A DNA stretch of 42,317 bases from Paenibacillus forsythiae T98 (GTDB lineage: Bacteria; Bacillota; Bacilli; Paenibacillales; Paenibacillaceae), in assembly GCF_000520735.1 (NCBI RefSeq), contig NZ_ASSC01000021.1:1-42317 (forward strand). The letters are read 5' to 3'. A program made the translations under genes and the position numbers. Below, one piece after another: positions 1 to 5,949 of the stretch. Below the pieces are notes generated by a model, which saw only the letters and a program-made list of their open reading frames with translations, had not been told where the DNA came from and did not search any database. Within the stretch, counting starts at the first letter, position 1. Every line of letters begins with the position of its first letter.

Positions 1-243
1 ATCGGCCTGTTCATTTGTGCGGGTGAATCGGAGGAAAAAGCCGGGCAGGAGCTGCTGCGCGCCTTTCCGGAGAGCTTGCATTTACAGGCCAGCTTTGCGG
101 ATGTGCTGGGCAACGGGGTCAAATTCAGCAAGCTGTCGCTGGCGGAAAGGCTGATCTACCGGGCGGTGACCGGCAAGAGCGGGGACAGGGGCGGACTATA
201 TACGAACCGGATCGAGAATTTTGTCTCCAGGCTCCTGAGATGA
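1..243 (+). CDS. Flavodoxin-like domain protein, C-terminal fragment
   Basis: The open frame enters from the left edge and ends at a TGA, giving 80 residues. It starts with a hydrophobic strand followed by GESEEKAGQELLRAFPE and then SFADVLGNGVKFSKLSLAERLIYR. This pattern (a small beta strand, a helix, then a 'G..FDF.K L...E R.I.R' segment) resembles the C-terminal half of flavodoxin-domain proteins of the HemG/Flavodoxin_5 type, which bind FMN. The FMN-binding N-terminus lies outside the window, so neither cofactor nor partner can be confirmed. The family call is inferred from this fragment alone. Confidence 0.5.
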   Translation: MGLFICAGESEEKAGQELLRAFPESLHLQASFADVLGNGVKFSKLSLAERLIYRAVTGKSGDRGGLYTNRIENFVSRLLR

Positions 244-249
244 ATGAGA

Positions 250-279
250 TTGTGATCGAGCAGTTAGAAGTGCTATACT
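250..279 (+). promoter_or_regulatory. Putative sigma-A promoter of the AbrB-type gene
   Basis: TTGTGA at 250-255 and TATACT at 274-279 are separated by 18 nt, and the -10 is preceded by TG (extended -10). It lies 35 nt before the next start codon. Confidence 0.45.
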
Positions 280-314
280 GTGCACATTATCTTTGGGAGT
301 AGAGGATCGGAAAA

Positions 315-1448
315 ATGCAGAAACCATTATGCCATAATGCCAACGTTAGCTTTGCCGTTACCCTGCTAAGCGGTGTCATCGGGGGAGTCTTGTTCATGCT
401 GCTGCGCCTGCCCGTTCCATGGCTGCTCGGACCGATGCTGGCGGTGTTGATCGGTTCCAATGTGACAAAAGTCCGCTTCAACTGGCCGGCGGCGGTGAGG
501 AATACGGGGATGATGACCGTCGGCTATACCATCGGGCTCGCGATGACCGCGACGGCGCTCAAGGAGATTTACAGCGAGCTGCCGAGCATGCTGATGATGA
601 CCTCGGCGCTGATCGCGTTATGCGCCGGGATTGCCGCCGTCGTAGCCAGGCTGACCGGTATTGACTACAAAACGGTGCTGCTCGGCAGCATTCCCGGCGG
701 ACTGACGCAGATGATTATTCTGGCGGAAGAGACCAAGGGAATCGATATCACGGTTGTGACGGTCATCCAGGTCATTCGTCTGATGATGATCATCATTTCC
801 GTGCCTTTGCTTGTATTTGGACCGTTAAGCGGCATTCCCGGCGGCGCCCCGGACGCAGCTCCGGCTTTGGCCTCGGCTCATGCGGACTGGAGCGGTCTGT
901 TCCCCGGCATTATTCTTTTTGCCGCTATGTGTGTGGTGTGCGCTTTTGCAGGCAGCAAGGTAAACTTTCCGACTCCGTATCTGCTTGGCCCCGCTATTGG
1001 AACAGCTGCCCTGCAAATTGCCGGATTATCCGGTCCGGCGCTCCCCTCCACGCTGCTGGCCGCCGCGCAGCTCATGATCGGGGTTTATGTCGGACTTCTG
1101 CTCAAGCCCGCAAATCTGCAACATAAACTGAGGACGCTTCTGCTGGCTGTCCTAAGCAGTGTGCTGCTGATTACGGGAGCCTGGCTCTTAAGCTTGCTTC
1201 TTGAACTCAGCAGCGGAGCTTCTCCGGCTACCGCGCTGCTGAGCACGGCCCCCGGCGGCATGGATCAAATGGGCCTGATCGCCCATGAAGTAAATGCGGA
1301 TCTGCCAATGGTGGCGGGCTACCAGCTGTTCCGGACGTTCTTTATCTTCTTCGCCATTCCGCCCTTGTTGAAGCTGTTCTTCCGGGTTGGCTCCCGGGTG
1401 CAGGTACAGGCGGAAGGACAGCGGCAGGCTGAGAGGCAGGCCAAATAA
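315..1448 (+). CDS. AbrB family membrane protein (PF05145-type)
   Basis: The 377-residue product is an integral membrane protein with about ten hydrophobic segments. The motif 'PVPWLLGPMLAVLIGSN' near residue 35 recurs in diverged form as 'PTPYLLGPAIGTAALQ' near residue 220, so the protein is an internal duplication, as expected for the AbrB/PF05145 family (historically mislabelled 'ammonia monooxygenase'). 'SIPGGLTQM' and 'TAPGGMDQM' are the paired glycine-rich loops of the two halves. The ATG is preceded by AGAGGA at a usable distance. Its substrate is not known from sequence. The tail after residue 360 is charged and Gln/Arg-rich, probably cytosolic. It stands alone, with no operon partner on its strand. 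Confidence 0.8.
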   Translation: MQKPLCHNANVSFAVTLLSGVIGGVLFMLLRLPVPWLLGPMLAVLIGSNVTKVRFNWPAAVRNTGMMTVGYTIGLAMTATALKEIYSELPSMLMMTSALIALCAGIAAVVARLTGIDYKTVLLGSIPGGLTQMIILAEETKGIDITVVTVIQVIRLMMIIISVPLLVFGPLSGIPGGAPDAAPALASAHADWSGLFPGIILFAAMCVVCAFAGSKVNFPTPYLLGPAIGTAALQIAGLSGPALPSTLLAAAQLMIGVYVGLLLKPANLQHKLRTLLLAVLSSVLLITGAWLLSLLLELSSGASPATALLSTAPGGMDQMGLIAHEVNADLPMVAGYQLFRTFFIFFAIPPLLKLFFRVGSRVQVQAEGQRQAERQAK

Positions 1449-1454
1449 CCAATA

Positions 1455-1482
1455 GTTTAACATAATATATATTATGTAAACC
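1455..1482 (+). other. dif-like XerC/XerD site, copy A
   Basis: The site reads as an 11-bp left arm GTTTAACATAA, a 6-bp centre TATATA, and an 11-bp right arm TTATGTAAACC. From memory, the centre and the first ten bases of the right arm equal those of Bacillus subtilis dif. The inner 7 bp of each arm are inverted (ACATAA/TTATGT core). It lies between the convergent ends of the AbrB gene and ytbE, where no promoter or operator is expected. Confidence 0.55.
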
Positions 1483-1536
1483 AAATACACATTTCATGCC
1501 TCTGACCGGTGTCCTGATCGGATTATGTTATCTAAA

Positions 1537-1559
1537 TTCATCATATGAAAAATTCATAA
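1537..1559 (+). repeat. 23-bp palindromic repeat, copy 1
   Basis: The sequence TTCATCA is followed by TATGAA-AAA-TTCATA and a final A. It contains a perfect 6-bp inverted repeat with a 3-nt spacer. A second copy with one change lies at 4437-4459. Both copies sit just downstream (XerD-arm side) of a dif-like site. Confidence 0.6.
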
Positions 1560-1588
1560 CAGAAAATCAGACTTTACATAAAAAAAGG

Positions 1589-1625
1589 AACCCCCGTCTT
1601 TTCGCATGCATAAGACGGGGGTTTT
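1589..1625 (-). terminator. Rho-independent terminator after ytbE
   Basis: A 12-bp perfect stem (AACCCCCGTCTT pairing with AAGACGGGGGTT) has an 11-nt loop. On the minus strand it is followed by CCTTTTTTT. It may also stop transcription from the AbrB side, where GTTTT follows. Confidence 0.85.
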
Positions 1626-1634
1626 GGCAAAATA

Positions 1635-2477
1635 TTAGAAATCGAAGTTATCCGGGTCGGGTCCGACGCGGCGGTCCTGGTTCAGAGCGTCGATCCGGTC
1701 CATTTCCTCGGAGGTCAGCTCAAAATCGAAGACCGAAGCATTTTCAATAATCCGGTGCTCCTTGGTTGATTTCGGGATCGTAATGACGCCGTGCTGCAAA
1801 TCCCAGCGCAAAATGACCTGAGGGACGGATTTGCCGTATTTGGCCGCCAATTCCTCAAGCAGCGGCTGACCAAGCAGACCGCCCTGCATGAGCGGCGCCC
1901 AGGCTTCCAGTTGAATGCCATGTTCCCGGGTGAAGCTCAGAAGCTCTTTTTGCGTCAGATAGGGATGGAATTCCACCTGGTTCACCATCGGCTTGATTTC
2001 CGCATCCGCGAACAGGTCCTCCAGATGATGGATTTGGAAATTGCTCACGCCGATCGCCTTGACGCGTCCAGCTTTGTACAACGTCTCCAGCGCTCTCCAG
2101 GCCTCTTTATATTTGCCCGCCACCGGCCAGTGAATGAGATACAGATCGAGATATTCAAGACCCAGCTTGCTCAGGCTTGCTTCATAAGCTGCGAGCGTTT
2201 CGTCATAGCCGAGATCGGAATTCCAGACCTTTGAGGTGATAAACAGATCTTCTCTTTGCAGATTATTCTCGGAAAGAGCCTCGCGGATCGCTTGGCCAAC
2301 GCCGCTCTCATTGCCGTAAATGGCCGCGGTGTCAATGCTGCGGTATCCGTGCTTGATTGCCGATTTAACGGCTGCGATCAGCTCCGAGCCTTCCTCTACT
2401 TGAAATACGCCCAGACCGAACCAGGGCATTTGAACGCCGCCTTGAAGTGTTGCTTTGCTTTGCAGATTGGTAGTCAA
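1635..2477 (-). CDS. ytbE: Aldo/keto reductase, YtbE-like
   Basis: The 280-residue protein is a single TIM-barrel aldo/keto reductase using NADPH to reduce carbonyl compounds. Visible signatures are 'GYRSIDTAAIYGNE' (family signature 1 with the catalytic Tyr and Asp), 'LYLIHWPV' (catalytic His), 'GVSNFQ' (signature 2) and 'ITIPKSTKEHR' near the C-terminus (signature 3). The start is TTG at 2477, with GGAGG 8 nt upstream. The length equals what is expected for B. subtilis YtbE. It lies directly behind the MFS gene on the same strand, 30 nt apart, so the two form an operon facing the HxlR gene, as ytbDE-ytcD do in Bacillus. The likely role is carbonyl detoxification; the physiological substrate is unknown. 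Confidence 0.85.
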   Translation of the reverse strand: MTTNLQSKATLQGGVQMPWFGLGVFQVEEGSELIAAVKSAIKHGYRSIDTAAIYGNESGVGQAIREALSENNLQREDLFITSKVWNSDLGYDETLAAYEASLSKLGLEYLDLYLIHWPVAGKYKEAWRALETLYKAGRVKAIGVSNFQIHHLEDLFADAEIKPMVNQVEFHPYLTQKELLSFTREHGIQLEAWAPLMQGGLLGQPLLEELAAKYGKSVPQVILRWDLQHGVITIPKSTKEHRIIENASVFDFELTSEEMDRIDALNQDRRVGPDPDNFDF

Positions 2478-2507
2478 TTTGAATTCCTCCTAGTATTAAT
2501 TTGGCAA

Positions 2508-3716
2508 TTATAGAGCTGCTTCCGTTTCGGGAGACGCGTTCTTGTTTCTTTCCAGCACCAGACTCCAGGCCGTGAGCACGACTGCGGCGGTCACCATCAG
2601 CGCGCCGATCCATGCCGTATGAATCAGTCCGAGCGTATCCGCAATTATCCCGCCCAGATAAGCCCCGAGGGCAATACCCGCATTAAATGCGGCAATATTG
2701 ACGGCGGAAGCCACATCCACGGCTTTGGGCGCATAGCGTTCAGCCAGTGTAACGACATAGATCTGAAGACCGGGCACATTCATGAATGCCAATAGTCCCA
2801 TGCCGAATATCGTTATCAGCCCCAAAATTTTGAACGGAGCGGTAAAGGTAAGAACGAGCAGGACGAGAGCTTGCAGAATGAACATGCGCAGCAGGGCCGA
2901 GAGCGGGTTACGGTTGGCCGCTTTGCCTCCGATAACGTTGCCGATGGCGATCGCGATGCCGTAGAGCAGAAGGACCAGAGCGACAGTCGATTGCGCAAGG
3001 CCCATAATGTCATGCAGCAGCGGCGACAGATAGGTGAAGACGACAAAGGTGCCGCCATAACCGAGCGCGGTGATCAGGAACGCCAGCAGCAGCCGTCCGT
3101 TCGTCACTAGCTTGACCTGCTCCCGCAGCGGAGTCTTACTGCCTTTCCGCAAGTTGGGCGGGACAAGAATCATATTGGCGATGAATGCAACCGCCCCGAT
3201 GATGACAATCGTGATGAAAGCGGCTCGCCAGCCGAGCTGCTGTCCGATAAAGGTGCCGATCGGCACGCCGGTAACCGTCGCCACGGTCAGTCCGGAGAAC
3301 ATGATGGCAATCGCGCTGGCCCGCTGGTCTTCAGGCACGAGATCCGCCGCGATCGTCGAACCGATGGACATGAAGACGCCGTGAGACAGAGAGGAGACGA
3401 CGCGGGCGATGAGAAGCAGTGTAATGCCTCCCGAGAATGCGGCGAGTGTATTGCCAGCAATAAAGACCAGCATAATTCCGGCCAGCAGAGTCTTTTTTGG
3501 TACTCCGGAAGTCAGCGATGTTAAGATGGGCGCTCCAAAAGTGACGCCCAGCGCGTAGAGTGTAACGGTTAATCCGGTTAAAGTAACCGAAATATTAAAA
3601 TCTTCAGCAATCAGAGGCAGCAGCCCCACACTGATAAACTCGGTGGTCCCGATGGCAAAGGCGCTAATGGCCAGAGCAAGCAGTGCCAGATTGCTTCGAT
3701 TGGACTCTTTTGACAT
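2508..3716 (-). CDS. ytbD: MFS exporter, AraJ/YtbD-like (12 TM)
   Basis: The 402-residue major facilitator has about twelve membrane segments. The N-terminus 'LALLALAISAFAIGTTEFISVGLLP' is the TM1 pattern of the DHA1/AraJ (arabinose efflux permease-like) group, and a basic loop follows TM2. The start ATG at 3714-3716 has AGGAGT close upstream. In the leader a 12-bp perfect palindrome TACCGGCCGGTA lies at 3739-3750. It is the first gene of the unit with the aldo/keto reductase and diverges from the HxlR regulator, which probably controls it. Export of a small toxic compound is the likely role by family and context; the substrate cannot be read from sequence. Confidence 0.85.
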   Translation of the reverse strand: MSKESNRSNLALLALAISAFAIGTTEFISVGLLPLIAEDFNISVTLTGLTVTLYALGVTFGAPILTSLTSGVPKKTLLAGIMLVFIAGNTLAAFSGGITLLLIARVVSSLSHGVFMSIGSTIAADLVPEDQRASAIAIMFSGLTVATVTGVPIGTFIGQQLGWRAAFITIVIIGAVAFIANMILVPPNLRKGSKTPLREQVKLVTNGRLLLAFLITALGYGGTFVVFTYLSPLLHDIMGLAQSTVALVLLLYGIAIAIGNVIGGKAANRNPLSALLRMFILQALVLLVLTFTAPFKILGLITIFGMGLLAFMNVPGLQIYVVTLAERYAPKAVDVASAVNIAAFNAGIALGAYLGGIIADTLGLIHTAWIGALMVTAAVVLTAWSLVLERNKNASPETEAAL

Positions 3717-3802
3717 TGTTTCACTCCTATGTGGTAATTACCGGCCGGTAGTGCTATTATGTATCCAATGATCATTATTGAACAGTACGTACTTTGAAGT
3801 GC

Positions 3803-3826
3803 TATAGGTACTTTTTAGTACCTATA
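3803..3826. promoter_or_regulatory. Operator-like inverted repeat between ytbD and ytcD
   Basis: Arms TATAGGTACT and AGTACCTATA are perfect over 10 bp with a TTTT spacer. The site lies in the divergent intergenic region, 26 nt before ytcD. HxlR-family regulators such as YodB bind TACT...AGTA-type inverted repeats, so it is the best candidate for the YtcD site. A second, shorter palindrome AGTACGTACT lies at 3784-3793. Confidence 0.65.
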
Positions 3827-3851
3827 AATTAATTATGGAGGTAGATATCCC

Positions 3852-4247
3852 ATGACTCAAAAGAAATATAATATTCCGGTGGAAGCGACCCTTGAAATCA
3901 TTGGAGGGAAGTGGAAATGTGTCATCCTGTGCCATCTTACGCACGGCAAGAAGCGGACGAGTGACCTGAAGCGTCTAATGCCCGCGATTACCCAAAAAAT
4001 GCTGACCCAACAGCTTAGAGAACTGGAGGAGCACGGCATCGTCAACCGGATCTGCTACAATCAAGTGCCGCCCAAGGTGGAATACGAGCTGAGCGAATAC
4101 GGCTGGAGCCTGAAATCGATTCTGGATTCGCTGTGCGCGTGGGGAGAGACACATATCATCAAAGAATACGGCGATAAATTTGCGGTGCTGGAAGAGAATA
4201 TTCTGAACAAGCGCGAGGAAAAAGTCTACAGCGAGCCCGTCCACTGA
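3852..4247 (+). CDS. ytcD: HxlR family winged-helix regulator, YtcD-like
   Basis: The 131-residue protein is a single HxlR-type winged helix. The family hallmark 'ALEIIGGKWKCVIL' is seen here as 'TLEIIGGKWKCVILCHL' at residues 13-29, followed by 'RTSDLKRLMPAITQKMLTQQLRELEEHGIV' (recognition helix) and the wing 'YNQVPPKVEYELSEYG'. A Cys at residue 22 is of interest because some relatives (YodB, HypR) sense electrophiles through thiols. GGAGG lies upstream of the ATG. Divergence from the exporter-reductase pair and the perfect inverted repeat between them suggest it regulates that pair and itself. Confidence 0.85.
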   Translation: MTQKKYNIPVEATLEIIGGKWKCVILCHLTHGKKRTSDLKRLMPAITQKMLTQQLRELEEHGIVNRICYNQVPPKVEYELSEYGWSLKSILDSLCAWGETHIIKEYGDKFAVLEENILNKREEKVYSEPVH

Positions 4248-4271
4248 TACGTATCCGCTGCAACATTAGCC

Positions 4272-4300
4272 AGCCGTCCGAAGGGACGGCTTTATTTTTT
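4272..4300 (+). terminator. Rho-independent terminator after ytcD
   Basis: Stem AGCCGTCC / GGACGGCT with a GAAG tetraloop-like loop is followed by TTATTTTTT. Confidence 0.85.
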
Positions 4301-4325
4301 GCGATAAGCCAGGCATAACCCAATA

Positions 4326-4353
4326 AGGTTACGAAATATATATTATGTTAACT
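4326..4353 (+). other. dif-like XerC/XerD site, copy B
   Basis: Left arm AGGTTACGAAA, centre TATATA, right arm TTATGTTAACT. The centre is identical to B. subtilis dif and the right (XerD) arm differs at one base (from memory). Unlike copies A and C the left arm is not a mirror of the right, as in true dif. It lies between convergent gene ends, in the same orientation as copy A. Confidence 0.55.
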
Positions 4354-4436
4354 AAAAACGATCTATATAAGCCCAACATAGGTTTAAATGTCTAAACTGG
4401 TCACGCAACGAGCAAAACGAGCATAAATTCCCTTAT

Positions 4437-4459
4437 TTCATTATATGAAAAATTCATAA
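4437..4459 (+). repeat. 23-bp palindromic repeat, copy 2
   Basis: It is identical to the copy at 1537-1559 except for T in place of C at the sixth base. It again lies 84 nt beyond a dif-like site on the XerD-arm side. Confidence 0.6.
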
Positions 4460-4542
4460 TAATAAACCCATCACCACCTCCCTTGCTACTCCATCAAACT
4501 CCAAACATACACCGCACCTACAAACCACCATACAAAACCGGA

Positions 4543-4565
4543 AAAAGGACGCCGAAAGGCGTCCG
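4543..4565 (-). terminator. Terminator after the MFS gene
   Basis: Stem GGACGCC / GGCGTCC with a 4-nt loop; on the minus strand the hairpin is followed by TTTTTCC. The 325 nt between ytcD and this MFS gene otherwise hold only the dif-like site, the short repeat and a C/A-rich stretch with no credible gene. Confidence 0.8.
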
Positions 4566-4572
4566 CAGGGAG

Positions 4573-5823
4573 TCACACAATACGTTTGGTGTATTCCACC
4601 CCATCTATTTCGGAGGCTCGTTCTCTTCTCGCCAGACGGCGGTGAGCGGTCAGAAGGAAGGGCAGACCGAGCGCGGTCATCAGAGCCAGCGGGGTAAACA
4701 GGGCAGATCCGTGCTCAGGGCCTAAGCGGCCCAGCAGCAGGCCGCCGAGAATCGGGGCCATGACGCTGCCTATGCCGTTGAACCCGATAGTTCCGAAGTA
4801 GGTGCCTTTCCATTCCGGCTTGGCGACCCGGTCAATCAGCATGTCCATCATCGTGAACAGCAGCACTTCGCCGATGGTGAACAGCACGACGCCGAACATG
4901 AGGAGAGGCAGGCCGCCGGCGAGACCGAACAGAATCAAAGCCGCCGAAACGCAGATATTGCCAAGGATCAGTGGGACGAGCGGCGGAAAATGGCGGGCTG
5001 TCCGGACAACGGGATACTGGACGGCAAGTACAGTGACCGCATTTAGCGACAGCATGTAGGAGAAGGCTTTGCCGCCATCCGCAAACTGCGGGTTAAGCGC
5101 CAGATACTGCGCCAGTGTCGAGCCGAAATGACCGTAGCCGAGCACGCAAAAAATGGTGCCGAGCAGGATCGGCAGGAACACGCGGTCCCGGCTTGTTACG
5201 GCGAGCGCTTCGCCTAGCCGGGGGGCGCCGGATGCGGAGCGTGAGGGCAGCTTCTTGCCATGCAGGGCGAACTGGAGGACGAGCACCAGTCCGTATGCGA
5301 TATAGACGGCGGCGGCGATCAGAAACGGAAAGGTCGAACGGGCTGAACCAAGCTGCAGGCCGATGATCGGCCCGAAGACGACACCCAGATTCACGGCGGC
5401 GTACCGCAGATTGAAGACGAGCAGCTTATGTTCTCCCGGCGTAATATCCGACAGCAGCGCCCGCGAGGTCGGCTCGAAGACAGCGCGGCACAGCCCGTTA
5501 AGCATATTCACAATCAGAAACATCCACAGGCGGTCAGCGGCGGCGAAGCCGACGAACACTGCGGCCCAGCTGAAAATGGAGACGAGCATTACCTTTTTTC
5601 GCCCGATAATATCCGAAATGTACCCGCCGTAGAAAGATATCGAGACTCCGGCGAGCGAGCTGACCGCTATGGTGAGTCCGGTCTGCGCCGGCGATGCGCC
5701 CAGCACTTTGGTCAAATAGATGGACAGAAAGGGGATGCTCATCGAGGTTACGAGCCTGCCGAACATGGTGCCGACGATGATGGTCCAGGCGAGAGGATGA
5801 ACATGGCGTAATGTTTGTTTCAT
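4573..5823 (-). CDS. MFS transporter, partner of SgrR-type regulator
   Basis: The product of 416 residues begins MKQTLRHVHPLAWTIIVGTMF and has about twelve membrane segments, with the MFS loop 'GGYISDIIGRKKVML' between TM2 and TM3. I chose the ATG at 5821-5823 because AGGAGAA stands just upstream; the open frame continues another 108 codons but that part lacks a ribosome binding site and would run through the divergent promoter region. It diverges from an SgrR-like gene. In enterobacteria SgrR controls a sugar efflux MFS (SetA), so a similar export role is plausible by analogy only. The C-terminal 'RRLARRERASE' is a basic cytosolic tail. Confidence 0.85.
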   Translation of the reverse strand: MKQTLRHVHPLAWTIIVGTMFGRLVTSMSIPFLSIYLTKVLGASPAQTGLTIAVSSLAGVSISFYGGYISDIIGRKKVMLVSIFSWAAVFVGFAAADRLWMFLIVNMLNGLCRAVFEPTSRALLSDITPGEHKLLVFNLRYAAVNLGVVFGPIIGLQLGSARSTFPFLIAAAVYIAYGLVLVLQFALHGKKLPSRSASGAPRLGEALAVTSRDRVFLPILLGTIFCVLGYGHFGSTLAQYLALNPQFADGGKAFSYMLSLNAVTVLAVQYPVVRTARHFPPLVPLILGNICVSAALILFGLAGGLPLLMFGVVLFTIGEVLLFTMMDMLIDRVAKPEWKGTYFGTIGFNGIGSVMAPILGGLLLGRLGPEHGSALFTPLALMTALGLPFLLTAHRRLARRERASEIDGVEYTKRIV

Positions 5824-5848
5824 GGGGTTCTCCTTCGAAGCTTTGGTA

Positions 5849-5878
5849 TTGTCATCCTGTAGGGAATCTAGATATAAT
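5849..5878 (+). promoter_or_regulatory. Putative promoter of the SgrR-type gene
   Basis: TTGTCA at 5849-5854 and a perfect TATAAT at 5873-5878 are separated by 18 nt. Confidence 0.55.
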
Positions 5879-5900
5879 TGTAATATTAAAAAGGGGAAGG

Positions 5901-5935
5901 AAAAGTGAAATCTTACACCGAATGATTTCACCTTT
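5901..5935. promoter_or_regulatory. Inverted repeat in the SgrR-type leader
   Basis: Perfect 8-bp arms GTGAAATC (5905-5912) and GATTTCAC (5924-5931) with an 11-nt spacer; extending outward the arms agree in 11 of 12 bases. It lies after the predicted transcription start and before the AAAGGAG ribosome binding site. It may be an autoregulatory operator or an RNA hairpin. Confidence 0.5.
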
Positions 5936-5949
5936 AAAGGAGCGAGGAG

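Noticed and set aside
1455-1482. dif-like site A as a transcription-factor operator
   Set aside because: It stands between two convergent gene ends with a terminator nearby and no promoter; kept as an alternative only for copy C.
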